A DNA stretch of 64,000 bases from Clostridium_I sp963725425 (lineage in GTDB: Bacteria; Bacillota; Clostridia; Clostridiales; Clostridiaceae), in the NCBI GenBank assembly GCA_963725425.1, contig CAVRYJ010000041.1, forward strand, positions 271,021-335,020, in the 5' to 3' direction. A model generated the notes under the pieces. The model searched no databases. It was not told where the DNA came from and was given only the letters and a program-made list of their open reading frames with translations. How positions within the stretch are numbered: the stretch's first letter is position 1; each line of letters starts with the position of its first letter. Shown piece after piece: positions 45,498-56,820 of the stretch. The translations under genes and the position numbers were made by a program.

Positions 45498-45505
45498 GAG
45501 TTAAA
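45492..45505. repeat. Two-unit heptamer (AGTTAAG-AGTTAAA) at the end of the MutS-like gene
   Basis: The TAA that stops the gene is inside the first unit. This is the smallest member of the heptamer family here and may be a seed or remnant. Confidence 0.6.
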
Positions 45506-45516
45506 CGCATAAACAT

Positions 45517-45556
45517 AAGTGACCATAGTCGTGTAATTATATGACTATGGTCACTT
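45517..45556 (+). terminator. Terminator of the MutS-like gene
   Basis: A 14-bp perfect stem (45517-45530 with 45543-45556), a 12-nt loop and a downstream T/C-rich tract. Confidence 0.85.
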
Positions 45557-45700
45557 CTTTCTCTTAAAAAAATAATTTACTATAATTAGGCATCATGAAA
45601 AAATAAGTTTAGTAAAAACAGGATTACTTTTTATATTAAGATATATTAACACAGATTATTGTATAAAAGGGAAGGTATATAGTTATTTTTGTAGAATTAT

Positions 45701-45750
45701 AAATAATACTAGCAATTATCTATATAAATAATACTAGTAATTATCTATAT
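45701..45750. repeat. Two 25-bp tandem repeats before phnC
   Basis: The unit AAATAATACTAG(C/T)AATTATC + TATAT occurs twice in direct succession with one mismatch, ending 22 bp before the phnC start. It could be a duplicated operator or promoter part. The rest of 45557-45700 has only a half copy of the GGCATC repeat (TTAGGCATCATGAAAAAATAA at ~45586). Confidence 0.75.
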
Positions 45751-45772
45751 AATTTTAGAAAGTTGGTGAAGT

Positions 45773-46540
45773 ATGATTGAATTTAAGGGAGTGACAAAAG
45801 TATATCCTAATGGAACTGTGGCTTTGAAGGATATAAATGTAAAAATAGATAAAGGAGAATTTGTAGTAATAGTAGGTTTATCTGGAGCAGGAAAATCTAC
45901 TTTTTTAAGGTCAATTAATAGGCTACATGAGATAAGTAAGGGAGAAATACTTATAGATGGTAAGTCAATTACTAAAGCCAAAGGAAAAGAATTAAGGAAT
46001 TTTAGAAGAAATATTGGAATGATATTTCAAAGTTTTAATTTAGTGAACAGATCTACAGTTCTAAATAATGTATTGGCTGGAAGAGTTGGATATCACTCAA
46101 CACTTAGAACACTTTTAGGAATGTTTCCAAAGGAAGATATTGAATTATCTTTAAACGCATTAAACAGAGTTAACATAAAAGAAAAAGCCTATTCTCGTGC
46201 AGATGAGCTATCAGGGGGACAACAACAACGTGTCTCTATTGCAAGGGCTTTAGCTCAGGAAGCAAAGATAATTTTGGCAGATGAACCAGTTGCATCCCTT
46301 GATCCATTTACAACGCTGCAAGTTATGGATGATTTGAAAAGAATCAACGAAGAACTAGGTATCACTACAATTGTAAATCTTCATAATGTGGATCTTACAA
46401 GAAAATATGCTAATCGAATTTTAGGTTTTCGAGCAGGGGAAATGGTCTTTGATGGTAAAATTGAAGAAGCTACAGATGAAGTCTTTAATGATATCTATGG
46501 AAAAAAGATTGGCGATGAAGAAATGCTAGGGGGAGAGTAG
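45773..46540 (+). CDS. phnC: Phosphonate-type ABC transporter ATP-binding protein
   Basis: A 255-residue importer ATPase with Walker A 'GLSGAGKST', signature 'LSGGQQQR' and Walker B 'IILADEPVASLDP'. The family's 'INRLHEISKGEILIDG' and 'NVLAGRVGYHSTLRTLLGMF' are typical of PhnC. It powers uptake of phosphonate, phosphite or a similar oxyanion through the two PhnE permeases that follow immediately. Confidence 0.93.
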   Translation: MIEFKGVTKVYPNGTVALKDINVKIDKGEFVVIVGLSGAGKSTFLRSINRLHEISKGEILIDGKSITKAKGKELRNFRRNIGMIFQSFNLVNRSTVLNNVLAGRVGYHSTLRTLLGMFPKEDIELSLNALNRVNIKEKAYSRADELSGGQQQRVSIARALAQEAKIILADEPVASLDPFTTLQVMDDLKRINEELGITTIVNLHNVDLTRKYANRILGFRAGEMVFDGKIEEATDEVFNDIYGKKIGDEEMLGGE

Positions 46541-46541
46541 T

Positions 46542-47324
46542 ATGAACCAAAATCAAATTTTGAAGCCACCAGCTAAAACAAAAAAAATTCTTACTTTAAT
46601 TCTTATACTTATGATTATTTTGTCTAGTGGTTTTGAAACTGGAGCAGATTTTTCAAAATTAATATCAGGGCTTCCTCAAATGGGCATTCTTCTTGTACAG
46701 ATGTTTCCGCCAGATTGGAGTTATGTTTCAGTAATAATGGATCCATTAAAAGAAACTATTAGAATGGCAATTCTAGGAAGTACAATTGGAGGCATTATAG
46801 CTATCCCTTTGGCATTATTTGCTGCCAGTAATATTACTAAGACACCTATTCTTCATTATCCTGCAAGGTTTATTCTGAATTTAATAAGGACAATACCTGA
46901 TTTGCTCTTTGCATCCATATTTGTGGCGATCTTTGGAATAGGACCCGCAGCTGGAGTTATGGCACTTGCTGGTTTTTCTATTGGAATCATAGCAAAACTA
47001 GCCTATGAGGCTTTGGAAACTATAGATGATGGACCACTTGAGGCTATGACAGCAGTGGGAGCAAATAAAATTCAGTGGATATACTATGGAGTTTTACCGC
47101 AGATATTACCTCAATTTGTATCATATTTCCTTTATACTTTAGAGATTAATGTAAGGGCGGCTTCAGTGCTAGGACTTGTTGGAGCCGGTGGTATAGGGCT
47201 GTACTTAAATAGAACACTGGATCTATTTAGATATGATCAGACGTCAGTTATAATTATTGCTACATTGCTAGCGGTAATAATTATTGACGGATTAAGTACA
47301 TTATTGAGGGAGAAATTTTTATGA
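46542..47324 (+). CDS. phnE: Phosphonate-type ABC transporter permease, first copy
   Basis: A 260-residue membrane protein of the PhnE family, with ~6 helices and the permease motif 'EALETIDDGPLEAMTAVGANKIQWIYYGVLPQILP' (EAA-loop). The start follows the phnC stop by one base, and its end overlaps the next gene by 4 nt, so the three are one translational unit. Confidence 0.92.
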   Translation: MNQNQILKPPAKTKKILTLILILMIILSSGFETGADFSKLISGLPQMGILLVQMFPPDWSYVSVIMDPLKETIRMAILGSTIGGIIAIPLALFAASNITKTPILHYPARFILNLIRTIPDLLFASIFVAIFGIGPAAGVMALAGFSIGIIAKLAYEALETIDDGPLEAMTAVGANKIQWIYYGVLPQILPQFVSYFLYTLEINVRAASVLGLVGAGGIGLYLNRTLDLFRYDQTSVIIIATLLAVIIIDGLSTLLREKFL

Positions 47325-48097
47325 AAAATAAAAATAAAATATTCAATATATTAATAATTATAGTAGTTATAGTACTATTTGTTTGGACTTTTACAGGAAT
47401 TCATTTTGACGGTATTAGACCTACAGCAAAAGAAATCACTAAAGCTATATTTAAGGGGTTAGTACATCCAGACTGGGGATATGTATATAGTCCTGATGGC
47501 GAAGATCTGTTAACGGGGTTGTTAGACACATTGGCTATAGCAGCATTAGGAACTTGTATTTCCGCAGTAATTAGCATACCATTTGCTTTTCTTTCAACTA
47601 GAAAGATAGTTCATTTAAAAACTCTGACTGCTTTGGGTAGGTTTTTACTAGAGTTTATTAGAACCTTTCCGGAATTAGTTCTCGCTATTTTGTTTATAAA
47701 GGCTGTGGGGCCGGGTTCTTTTGCAGGGGTTCTTGCACTAGGGGTTAGCTCGGTAGGTATGGTAGGAAAACTTTTTAGTGAATCTATCGATACTATGAAT
47801 TTGAATGCTATTGAAGCTCTTACCGCTTGTGGTGGTAATGGAATTCAAAAAATATGGTTTGCAATTATACCACAGGTTTTACCAGAATTTGCATCACTAA
47901 CGCTATATAGATTTGAAATAAATGTTCGTTCTGCCACCATACTTGGTATCATTGGAGCTGGAGGAATTGGTACTCCTTTAATATATGCTCTCCAAGCAAG
48001 GGGATGGAGTAGGGTTGGAATTATTCTTTTAGGTATAATTGTTATGGTAACTATTATAGATTTGATTTCTGGGTATATAAGAAAAAGACTAGTGTAA
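47321..48097 (+). CDS. phnE: Phosphonate-type ABC transporter permease, second copy
   Basis: A 258-residue paralogue of the preceding permease. It has the EAA-loop 'ESIDTMNLNAIEALTACGGNGIQKIWFAIIPQVLPEF' and 'ASVLG'-type 'ATILGIIGAGGIGTPL'. The two form a heterodimeric channel. A long shared terminator follows. Confidence 0.92.
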   Translation: MKNKNKIFNILIIIVVIVLFVWTFTGIHFDGIRPTAKEITKAIFKGLVHPDWGYVYSPDGEDLLTGLLDTLAIAALGTCISAVISIPFAFLSTRKIVHLKTLTALGRFLLEFIRTFPELVLAILFIKAVGPGSFAGVLALGVSSVGMVGKLFSESIDTMNLNAIEALTACGGNGIQKIWFAIIPQVLPEFASLTLYRFEINVRSATILGIIGAGGIGTPLIYALQARGWSRVGIILLGIIVMVTIIDLISGYIRKRLV

Positions 48098-48151
48098 AGA
48101 AAGTAACCACCTTAAAATGACTAATCTCATTTTAAGGTGGTTACTTTCTTT
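48096..48151. terminator. Bidirectional terminator between phnE and phnD
   Basis: A 25-bp perfect stem (48096-48120 with 48127-48151), a 6-nt loop, and A/T-rich flanks on both sides, between convergent genes. Confidence 0.9.
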
Positions 48152-48157
48152 CTGTTA

Positions 48158-49099
48158 TTAGTTACTTCCTGCTACAGCTTTTCCATAATCACGAACTACA
48201 TCAAAGTCTTTATCATTAGCTACTTTGTATGCAACATGTGAATATACATCATATATAATTTTTTTACCTTGAGGGTCTTTTGAGATAGCGATGAAAGCAT
48301 CTTGAATTTTCTTTTTCCAAGTTGAATCCATATCGGGACGAACACATATTGTATCATTTGGAATAGGCTGAGTATAGTATATTACTCTAGTTTCAGCAAA
48401 AACGTTAGGGTTATCTTTTTTTACTACATTACGGGCATCTTGGAATACAGCAGCAGCATCAACATCGCCATTTAAAACAGCTAGGACACCTTTGTCATGA
48501 CCTTGTACTGTAATTCCAGTAACATCTTTTTGTGGGTCAATACCAGCTTTTTTCATTTCAGCTGCAGGGAAAATGTATCCAGCAGTTGATGTAACATCTT
48601 GCCAAGCAATTTTTTTACCCTTTAAATCTTTTAATGTTTTTATTGGTGAATCCTTTTTTACAATAATTTCTGCTTTATAATTAGTTACTAATTCAGTTGT
48701 ATTAGAACCATCTGCATCGTTTATACCATATCTTTCAGCTTGAAGTAAAAGATCAGCAGACTTCCTTTCATGAGCTAGAACATAGGCAGTAGGTGGTAAA
48801 AAACCTATGTCAACTTGTTTCGAAGCCATTGCTTCAATTATAGTATTGTAATCAGTTGAAACACTAACCTTTACTGGGATTCCTAGTCTTGCACTAAGCA
48901 ATTTTTCAAGTGGTTTGGCCTTAGCCTCAAGAGTTTCTGCATTTTGAGAAGGCACAAATTCAACTGTTAGTTGTTTTGGGACATAAGCAGAAGATTTAGT
49001 TATGCCTTGAGAGGTAGTAGTGCTACCACACCCAGCAAATATAGCTGATGATAAGGAAAGAGCTAAGCCAACACCAATCAATTTTTTCATTTTATTCAT
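48158..49099 (-). CDS. phnD: Phosphonate/phosphite-type ABC transporter substrate-binding lipoprotein
   Basis: A 313-residue lipoprotein, with signal 'LIGVGLALSLSSAIFAGC' and lipobox Cys. It has PhnD-family landmarks 'LTVEFVPSQNAETLEAKAKPLEKLL', 'DIGFLPPTAYVLA', 'WQDVTSTAGYIFPAAEM' and 'DVDAAAVFQDARN'. It delivers the ligand to PhnCEE but is encoded convergently on the other strand, which is unusual for this system. The start is ATG 49099, 9 nt after GGAGG. Confidence 0.92.
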   Translation of the reverse strand: MNKMKKLIGVGLALSLSSAIFAGCGSTTTSQGITKSSAYVPKQLTVEFVPSQNAETLEAKAKPLEKLLSARLGIPVKVSVSTDYNTIIEAMASKQVDIGFLPPTAYVLAHERKSADLLLQAERYGINDADGSNTTELVTNYKAEIIVKKDSPIKTLKDLKGKKIAWQDVTSTAGYIFPAAEMKKAGIDPQKDVTGITVQGHDKGVLAVLNGDVDAAAVFQDARNVVKKDNPNVFAETRVIYYTQPIPNDTICVRPDMDSTWKKKIQDAFIAISKDPQGKKIIYDVYSHVAYKVANDKDFDVVRDYGKAVAGSN

Positions 49100-49306
49100 T
49101 ATTAATTTCCTCCATTTCAATATTTAACGTTAACTACTAAATTATAACATGTGAATGAAGTATGTACAAAAGTAATTTTGTTAAAATATATATCCATAAT
49201 TTAATATACATTTAACCAAAGAATGTATTATATTTTAATGTATATTGTATACTAAAGATAAGGTTGATATAATAAGGTAAACTAACGTGAATGGAGATGT
49301 ACAAAT

Positions 49307-50888
49307 TTGAATGATAATTTAACAAAAATAGTTATACTAGAGACAAGTGATGTACATGGGAATATTTTACCGATAAATTATGCAAATAATGAATCGGCTG
49401 AATGTGGAATCTCCAAGCTAGCTACTATAATTAAGAGGGAACGAGAAAATAACAAAAATGTTGTTCTAATTGACAATGGAGATATGATTCAAGGCACACC
49501 TCTAACATATTATTATGCAAAGATAGATAATAAAAAATCTAATCCCATTATTGATACGTTGAATTATTTGAAATATGATGTAGGTGTTATTGGAAATCAT
49601 GAATTTAACTATGGAAGAGAAATACTTAATGATGTAATAAAACAGTCGGATTTTCCATGGCTTTCAGCTAATATATTAGATAAAATTACAAATGAACCTT
49701 TTGTGGTAAACCATATGTAATAAAAGAATTCGAAACAGGGGTTAGGGTTGGTATTCTTGGACTTACGACGAAATATATACCAAATTGGGAAAATCCACAT
49801 ATAATAAGTGATCTGAATTTTTTTGATGTAATTGAAGTAGCTAAAAAATGGGTTAAATTTTTAAAGAAAGATGAGGGAGTAGATTTGGTAATTGTTTCTT
49901 ACCATGGTGGGTTTGAAAGAAATCTGGAAACTGGTAAGGTAACAGAAACCATAACTGGGGAAAATCAAGCCTACGAACTTTGTATGGAAGTACAAGGAAT
50001 AGATGTATTGCTTACAGGGCATCAGCATAGATATATAGAAAATAAAAGTATAAATGGTGTGGTTGTAGTTCAGCCAGGGAGTGGAGCTAAGGCCATAGGT
50101 AAGGTGGAAGTATCCTTAAAAAAACAGAAGTCTAAGTGGGAAGTAGTAGAAAAGGTTTCTAAACTAATCTATTGTGATGGAGAACAAACAGACAAAAAAA
50201 TAGAGAGTATAGTAGAAGAAGTTGAAAAGGATACCCAAGGTTGGCTAGACACAAGCATTGGAAAAATAAATGGTGATATGAGAATACATGATTATTTTCA
50301 AATAAGAATTAAAGATAGCGCACTAATTGAATTTATAAATCGAGTTCAAATGGATAGTTCAGGCGCAAAAATTTCTAATACTGCTCTTTTGATAACAATT
50401 CCAAGGGATTTAATAATAGAGTTACCATGAGGGATATTGTTTCAAATTATATATATCCCAATACTCTAAAAGTAATAGAGGTAAAAGGTGAAGATATAAA
50501 AGAGGCACTAGAAAAGTCAGCATCATATTTTGAGATTTATGACGGGAAGAGTATAAAAATGAATCAAAAGTTCGAAGTACCTAAACCACAGCATTATAAC
50601 TATGATATGTGGGAAGGTATAGAATATGATATAAATATATCTAGACCTTTTGGACAGCGTATTACAAAACTGAATTATATGGGAAAGCCAATGGAACTTA
50701 ATAAAAAATATCAGGTGGTAATGAATAACTACAGAGCAGGCGGTGGTGGGGATTTCTATATGTTCAAGGATAAACCTGTTATAAAGGATATACCAATTGA
50801 TATGTCAGAACTCATAGCAAATTATATATTAGATAGAGGAACCATTGAGGCAACGGTAAATCATAACTGGAAAGTAATACACGACTAA
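49307..50888 (+). pseudogene. 5'-nucleotidase / 2',3'-cyclic phosphodiesterase-like protein with two frameshifts
   Basis: The full product would be ~527 residues: an N-terminal calcineurin-like phosphoesterase domain ('ETSDVHGNILP', 'DNGDMIQG', 'IGNHEFNYG', 'VSYHGGFE', 'LLTGHQHRY') and a C-terminal 5-nucleotidase domain ('MRDIVSNYIYPNTLKVIEV', 'NYRAGGGGDFYMF'). One base is missing near 49705 (adding G restores F-V-G-K-P-Y-V-I-K). One is missing in the T run at 50387-50390 (adding T restores A-L-F-D-N-N-S-K-G). There is no signal peptide. It starts at TTG 49307 after GGAG. Confidence 0.85.
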
Positions 50889-50959
50889 TCAACTTTATGA
50901 GGGTATATCAAGGTAGTGATAAATTGCGAAAAAGTCTTATAGCAGAAAGACCTTAAGGA

Positions 50960-51155
50960 AGTTAAGAGTTAAGAGTTAAAAGTTAAGAGTTAAGAGTTAA
51001 GGAAGATTTTTCTGAAGGGAGCAGAAAAATCAATTAATAAAATAAAACAAAAACCAAATTAATAAAATAAGGCAAAGCTAAAAAGTACAAAGATTGATTT
51101 ACAAATCTTTGTACTTTCTCTTTTTTTCAAAAACTTGTAATTTGTAACTTGTCAC
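50960..51155. repeat. Heptamer-array element, AGTTAAG type, with internal terminator hairpin
   Basis: Six units (50960-51001; one is AGTTAAA) run into GAAGATTTTTCTGAAGG, the same core as the element at 16434. A 14-bp hairpin (51082-51095 with 51104-51117) with flanking T runs probably terminates both neighbours. The right side (51133-51155) carries decayed inverted units of the other type (CTTGTAATTTGTAACTTGTCAC). Confidence 0.8.
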
Positions 51156-51160
51156 TGTTT

Positions 51161-51670
51161 TTAAACTGTAACCGGTGGTGTGAACACTCTTAGCATAAGT
51201 TCAGCGTCTAGCATGTAGAAAGCTGCCTTGTCTTCACCTATTCTTTCTAATCTCTTTATGATGGAAGTATCAGTTTTTTCTTCTTCAATTTGTTCATCAA
51301 TAAACCACTTTAAAAAACTTATAGTGGCATGTTCTTTTTCATCTGTTGCTATATCCATAAGATTATAGATTCTCTTAGTAACAATTTGTTCATGATTTAA
51401 GGTATCTTTAAATACAGTTAGCATTGAATTAAAATCGGTATCAGGATTTTCAAAACCGGTTATTATAACCTTACCATTCATATCGATTATGTAGTTAAAT
51501 AATTTTGTAGCATGAAATCTTTCCTCTTCTACTTGAACTTTAAAGAAGTTCGCAAAGCCATTTAAGTCTTCAGAAGCACAATATGCCTGCATGGCTAAAT
51601 AAATTTGTGCTGAGTAAAATTCGTAGTTAACTTGATCATTTAGTGCAGAAAATAATTTATCACTTATCAT
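51161..51670 (-). CDS. Ferritin
   Basis: A 169-residue non-haem ferritin storing iron in a 24-mer shell. Ferroxidase ligands are visible in 'NYEFYSAQIYLAM', 'EEERFHATKLF' and 'DEQIEEEKTDTSII'. The ATG at 51670 follows AAAGGGTGAT; a GTG three codons earlier overlaps that site. Monocistronic. Confidence 0.93.
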   Translation of the reverse strand: MISDKLFSALNDQVNYEFYSAQIYLAMQAYCASEDLNGFANFFKVQVEEERFHATKLFNYIIDMNGKVIITGFENPDTDFNSMLTVFKDTLNHEQIVTKRIYNLMDIATDEKEHATISFLKWFIDEQIEEEKTDTSIIKRLERIGEDKAAFYMLDAELMLRVFTPPVTV

Positions 51671-51869
51671 TACAATCACCCTTTCAAATTGCGTTCTAAC
51701 ATACTAAAATAATATTCTTAATATTTAGATTATTTTAACATATCCAATAAGTATATTCAACTGGTTAGGAATGTTGGAAGTTGAGAATAATGTCAGATTA
51801 TATTGACTTTTGGTAAAACTTTGTGTACTATATGATTACAACACTAATAAATAATAAGGGCGTGGAGTA

Positions 51870-53514
<1,645 letters not shown>

Positions 53515-53520
53515 TATTAA

Positions 53521-54426
53521 ATGATAGATGTTTGTTTACTTGGATGTGGAGGTAGTATGCCGGTCCCAAATCGCTCGCTAACTTCACTTCTTGTGAGCAT
53601 TAATGGTAGAAAGTTTTTAATTGATTGTGGAGAAGGAACTCAGGTTTCCATGAAGATACTTGGATCAGGATTTAAAAAGATAGATACTATTTGTCTTACC
53701 CATTATCATGCTGATCATGTAATGGGACTTCCAGGACTTTTGTTAACCATAGCGAATTCAGGGAGGACTGATGCAATAAATATAATAGGACCTCTTGGCT
53801 TAGGATATGTTATGGAAGGACTTTTGGTAGTGGCGCCTAATTTGCCTTACCAGTTAAATTTAATAGAAATAGAACAAGAAAACTTTGAAATAAGATTTGA
53901 GGACACGGTAATAAGAACTATTAGATGTGACCATACTATTCCATGTTTGGGATATAGTATTGAAACAATTAGAAAAAGGAAATTTGACATTAAGAAAGCT
54001 AATAATAACAATGTACCAATGGAGCTTTGGAGTAAATTACAATCAGGGGAGAAGACTGAAAAAGACGGTAAAGTTTTTCTTCCAGATATGGTTCTAGGAA
54101 ATGCAAGAAAGGGTATAAAAATTTGCTATGCTACAGATACAAGACCTATAAATAAATTAATAGATTTTATTAAAGATTCAGATTTATTTGTTTGTGAGGG
54201 AATGTATGGTGAAAATGAAGAGATAGAAAAAGCAAAGAACAATAGACATATGATTTTTAGAGAAGCCGCTGGGCTTGCTAAAGAAGGCTCAGTTAAAGAA
54301 CTATGGCTTACTCATTTCAGCCCGTCTTTAAGTGAACCTGCAATGTATATAAAAAATGCAAAAGAAATTTTTGAAAATGTAAAAGTTGGTGAAGATAGGC
54401 TTTTTCAGAGATTTAAATACAATTAG
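53521..54426 (+). CDS. rnz: Ribonuclease Z
   Basis: A 301-residue zinc beta-lactamase-fold endonuclease that trims tRNA 3' ends. Metal motif 'THYHADHVMGLPGLL' is intact, with further ligands in 'RCDHTIPCLGYSIE', 'CYATDTRP' and 'WLTHFSPS'. The tRNAs of this window encode CCA, so its role here may be turnover or CCA-less precursors. Its stop overlaps that of the convergent protease gene by 4 bp (54423-54426). Confidence 0.9.
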   Translation: MIDVCLLGCGGSMPVPNRSLTSLLVSINGRKFLIDCGEGTQVSMKILGSGFKKIDTICLTHYHADHVMGLPGLLLTIANSGRTDAINIIGPLGLGYVMEGLLVVAPNLPYQLNLIEIEQENFEIRFEDTVIRTIRCDHTIPCLGYSIETIRKRKFDIKKANNNNVPMELWSKLQSGEKTEKDGKVFLPDMVLGNARKGIKICYATDTRPINKLIDFIKDSDLFVCEGMYGENEEIEKAKNNRHMIFREAAGLAKEGSVKELWLTHFSPSLSEPAMYIKNAKEIFENVKVGEDRLFQRFKYN

Positions 54427-55622
54427 CTTAATAATTTGTTTAAATCTAAAAGTCCTTCTCCTTGCTGCCACTTTGGAAAGCATAATAGATTACAGGAAGT
54501 TTTTAAAAGTGATAATATATCTTTGTAGTTTAGATTAGGATCTTTTTCAAATAGTAGTGAGCATACTCCACTTATATATGCAGCAGCACAGGAGGTTCCG
54601 GTGCACGTGGTGTAGTAATCGCTAAGTTTTGTTGGATAAAGTTTTACTCCATTTCTTTCTGAAATATAATTTGTATCTGAACTTAAGGAACATATATTAA
54701 CACAGGCTGCAGAAAGATCTGGTTTTGTAAGTTTACCACATGGACCTGCGGAGGAGAAAACATAGGGCCTAATTGTGTCAGTACCATCTAAACCACCAAC
54801 GGTTATACAACTGTCTAGTGATGCAAACCCCCTAATTGTACTTTTTAGGTTACCATTGCTACCACTTGGAACAATTATAACAATGTTCTTAGCAATGGCT
54901 TTTTCAAATAATTTTTTAAACATAGATAAAATAAAATCGTCTTCTGTGTATATTTCAAAGGGCAAGCATATTACTTTGATATTAAATTCACTGCTTTCAC
55001 TTATTAAAGTACTAATTGCATAAAAAATATGAGAAATGTACGCTTTTCCTATAGCATTAAAGGCTTTTATGCTATAAATGTTGGATTTAGGAGCAATACC
55101 CTTATACTTTCCTTTGGAACTATTGCCATTCCCAGAAATTAAACCACTAATAAGAGTGCCCTGACCATTATCGTCATAAGGATATTTTAAATTGTTCACA
55201 ATATCAATAAATTTCACAACTCGCTTTGATGGAGAGAATAAATCTGGATGAGGATACACACCACTATCGATTATACCTATGCAAACACCATAACCTGTAT
55301 ACTTTGAGGAATTAATAAAACTTGAAGTTATTTTTGAGGGAGAAGGTATATTATTTGAGCATAAATGTGCAAAATCATCAAAAGTGATAAAACTTATTTC
55401 TGGTGCTTCAATTAATCTTAGAATTTGTCTTGAGGATATAATTGCACAAATACAATTTATATCTTGTATTTTGCATATAAAATCTCCTCTGTTTACTTTT
55501 ATTTTATGTTCAACACTATCTAATAGTGCATTGCAGTGAATAATCACTCTATAGCTTTTGAATCTATCATTATCTATAGCACATTTTAAAGCTTTGTCTA
55601 GCTTTTTCTTAATTGAGAACAT
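54423..55622 (-). CDS. S8 subtilase-like protein lacking the catalytic His (pseudo-protease)
   Basis: A 399-residue protein of the AprX-like cytoplasmic subtilase group, without signal peptide. Asp119 (in 'GIIDSGVYPHPDLF') and Ser344 (in 'TGTSCAAAYISG') are present. The catalytic His motif His-Gly-Thr reads Gln-Gly-Thr at ~154 ('DDNGQGTLISGL'). The oxyanion Asn region reads 'PSGSNGN'. It is therefore probably inactive as a protease. The frame is otherwise intact, so it may have a binding or regulatory role, or be early in decay. Confidence 0.88.
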   Translation of the reverse strand: MFSIKKKLDKALKCAIDNDRFKSYRVIIHCNALLDSVEHKIKVNRGDFICKIQDINCICAIISSRQILRLIEAPEISFITFDDFAHLCSNNIPSPSKITSSFINSSKYTGYGVCIGIIDSGVYPHPDLFSPSKRVVKFIDIVNNLKYPYDDNGQGTLISGLISGNGNSSKGKYKGIAPKSNIYSIKAFNAIGKAYISHIFYAISTLISESSEFNIKVICLPFEIYTEDDFILSMFKKLFEKAIAKNIVIIVPSGSNGNLKSTIRGFASLDSCITVGGLDGTDTIRPYVFSSAGPCGKLTKPDLSAACVNICSLSSDTNYISERNGVKLYPTKLSDYYTTCTGTSCAAAYISGVCSLLFEKDPNLNYKDILSLLKTSCNLLCFPKWQQGEGLLDLNKLLS

Positions 55623-55690
55623 ATATTTTTTCTCCTTATAAAAGCTTTCAATTATTATTATATTCTAAATCCCTTTATGAGTTACTATTA

Positions 55691-55751
55691 TAAGGCATCT
55701 TGAAAAAATACCTGTTGTATATTTGAATAGATATTTTTTTGATGATGCCGA
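55691..55751. repeat. GGCATCT repeat between the subtilase and YdcZ genes
   Basis: TAAGGCATCTTGAAAAAATA...TATTTTTTTGATGATGCCG, ~60 bp, between tandem minus-strand genes. Confidence 0.7.
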
Positions 55752-55763
55752 AGATGTCTAAAA

Positions 55764-56195
55764 TTAGAATTTCCATTTAAATATTACAATTCCCACTAGC
55801 ATTACTATTACACCAGCTATTTCATTTGCACCAAACTCTATTTTAGCTGCTCCAAATAAACCAAAAGCATCTATAATTGCCGCTGTTATAAGTTGGGAAA
55901 TGAGTATTGCTGAAATAGCATAGGTAGTTCCCAGGGCGGATATTCCCTTCATCACAGTATATATTATTATTACGGCTAAAACGCCACCAAGCAGATATAA
56001 TTTATTTGCACTTTTTATGTTTTTAAAATTGTTTTTTCCTGCAATTATCAAAATTAATGTACTCAATAAAAAGGCAGTTCCCTGCACGAAAACATTGGTT
56101 TCTAAAAGACCAATCTTGTCACTGAGTCTTGAATTGAAAACGCCCTGAAGGCTCATGCATACACCAGATAATATTGAAAGAATAACACCAAGCAT
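55764..56195 (-). CDS. DMT-superfamily YdcZ-type membrane transporter
   Basis: A 143-residue, five-helix membrane protein with the EamA-like half-repeat of the YdcZ family ('LSGVCMSLQGVFNSRLSDKIG', 'ISAILISQLITAAIIDAFGLFG'). Such single-repeat proteins work as dimers; the substrate is unknown. GGTGAT precedes the ATG. Confidence 0.85.
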   Translation of the reverse strand: MLGVILSILSGVCMSLQGVFNSRLSDKIGLLETNVFVQGTAFLLSTLILIIAGKNNFKNIKSANKLYLLGGVLAVIIIYTVMKGISALGTTYAISAILISQLITAAIIDAFGLFGAAKIEFGANEIAGVIVMLVGIVIFKWKF

Positions 56196-56249
56196 AAAAT
56201 CACCATCCTAGGATTAGTATAACCAAAAATGATAAAATTATTGAGAAAA

Positions 56250-56284
56250 TAAAAAAGCATAAGATTCCACAAATCTTATGCAAA
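56250..56284 (-). terminator. Terminator downstream of the dUTPase gene
   Basis: GCATAAGAT (56258-56266) pairs with ATCTTATGC (56274-56282). Read on the minus strand it is followed by six T. Confidence 0.8.
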
Positions 56285-56334
56285 AATTCAAAAATATTAA
56301 ATTAAAATATACCAATAGTTTTAACTACTGTAAA

Positions 56335-56820
56335 TTAATATGCCGTAGCTTGTTTTTCATTATTTGCATAATTTTTATCTAGATAAGCTTTTTCTATAGC
56401 TTCTTCTGTAAAACCTAAATTAATACCTAAACTTAGGAAATCTTCAAAGAGAGTTATGTAGTGATCAATAGATGAACAGATTAAAAAATCATTGATATCA
56501 ATAAACAAATCCAAAAATTGTTCTGTAATTTTATTTACAGAGCAGGATAGGACAGGTTCAATGGTTTCAAAGTTCTTATCTATTCCAACACTTAGTATAA
56601 AATATAGGCAATCAACATATTCCTCTAAAATAATATTTTGAGGTGATGACTTTTGGGTACACCAATATTTAAAGCACCGAGTTTCATTTGCCAGTGATCC
56701 AAATTCTACTTGAAGTGCAAGGGCTTTTTCTGAAAATAACATATCATTTTGTAAATGGTGTTCTTTTGATATTCTACTATCTAATTCTCTTTGCAAATCG
56801 AATAGCCTTTTCAAATCCAT
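56335..56820 (-). CDS. Dimeric dUTPase (all-alpha NTP-PPase superfamily)
   Basis: A 161-residue protein of the dUTPase_2 family. The N-terminus 'LFDLQRELDSRI' is followed by 'LALQVEFGSLANETRCFKYW', the E-x2-E-type metal site, and 'EEYVDCLYFILSVG' (E-x2-D). It hydrolyses dUTP (and dUDP) to keep uracil out of DNA. Confidence 0.9.
   Translation of the reverse strand: MDLKRLFDLQRELDSRISKEHHLQNDMLFSEKALALQVEFGSLANETRCFKYWCTQKSSPQNIILEEYVDCLYFILSVGIDKNFETIEPVLSCSVNKITEQFLDLFIDINDFLICSSIDHYITLFEDFLSLGINLGFTEEAIEKAYLDKNYANNEKQATAY

Noticed and set aside
53521..54426. Arylsulfatase-type MBL protein instead of RNase Z
   Set aside because: The order of metal motifs and the C-terminal H-F-S-P-S block fit RNase Z; the His-Tyr-His variant of the first motif is acceptable.
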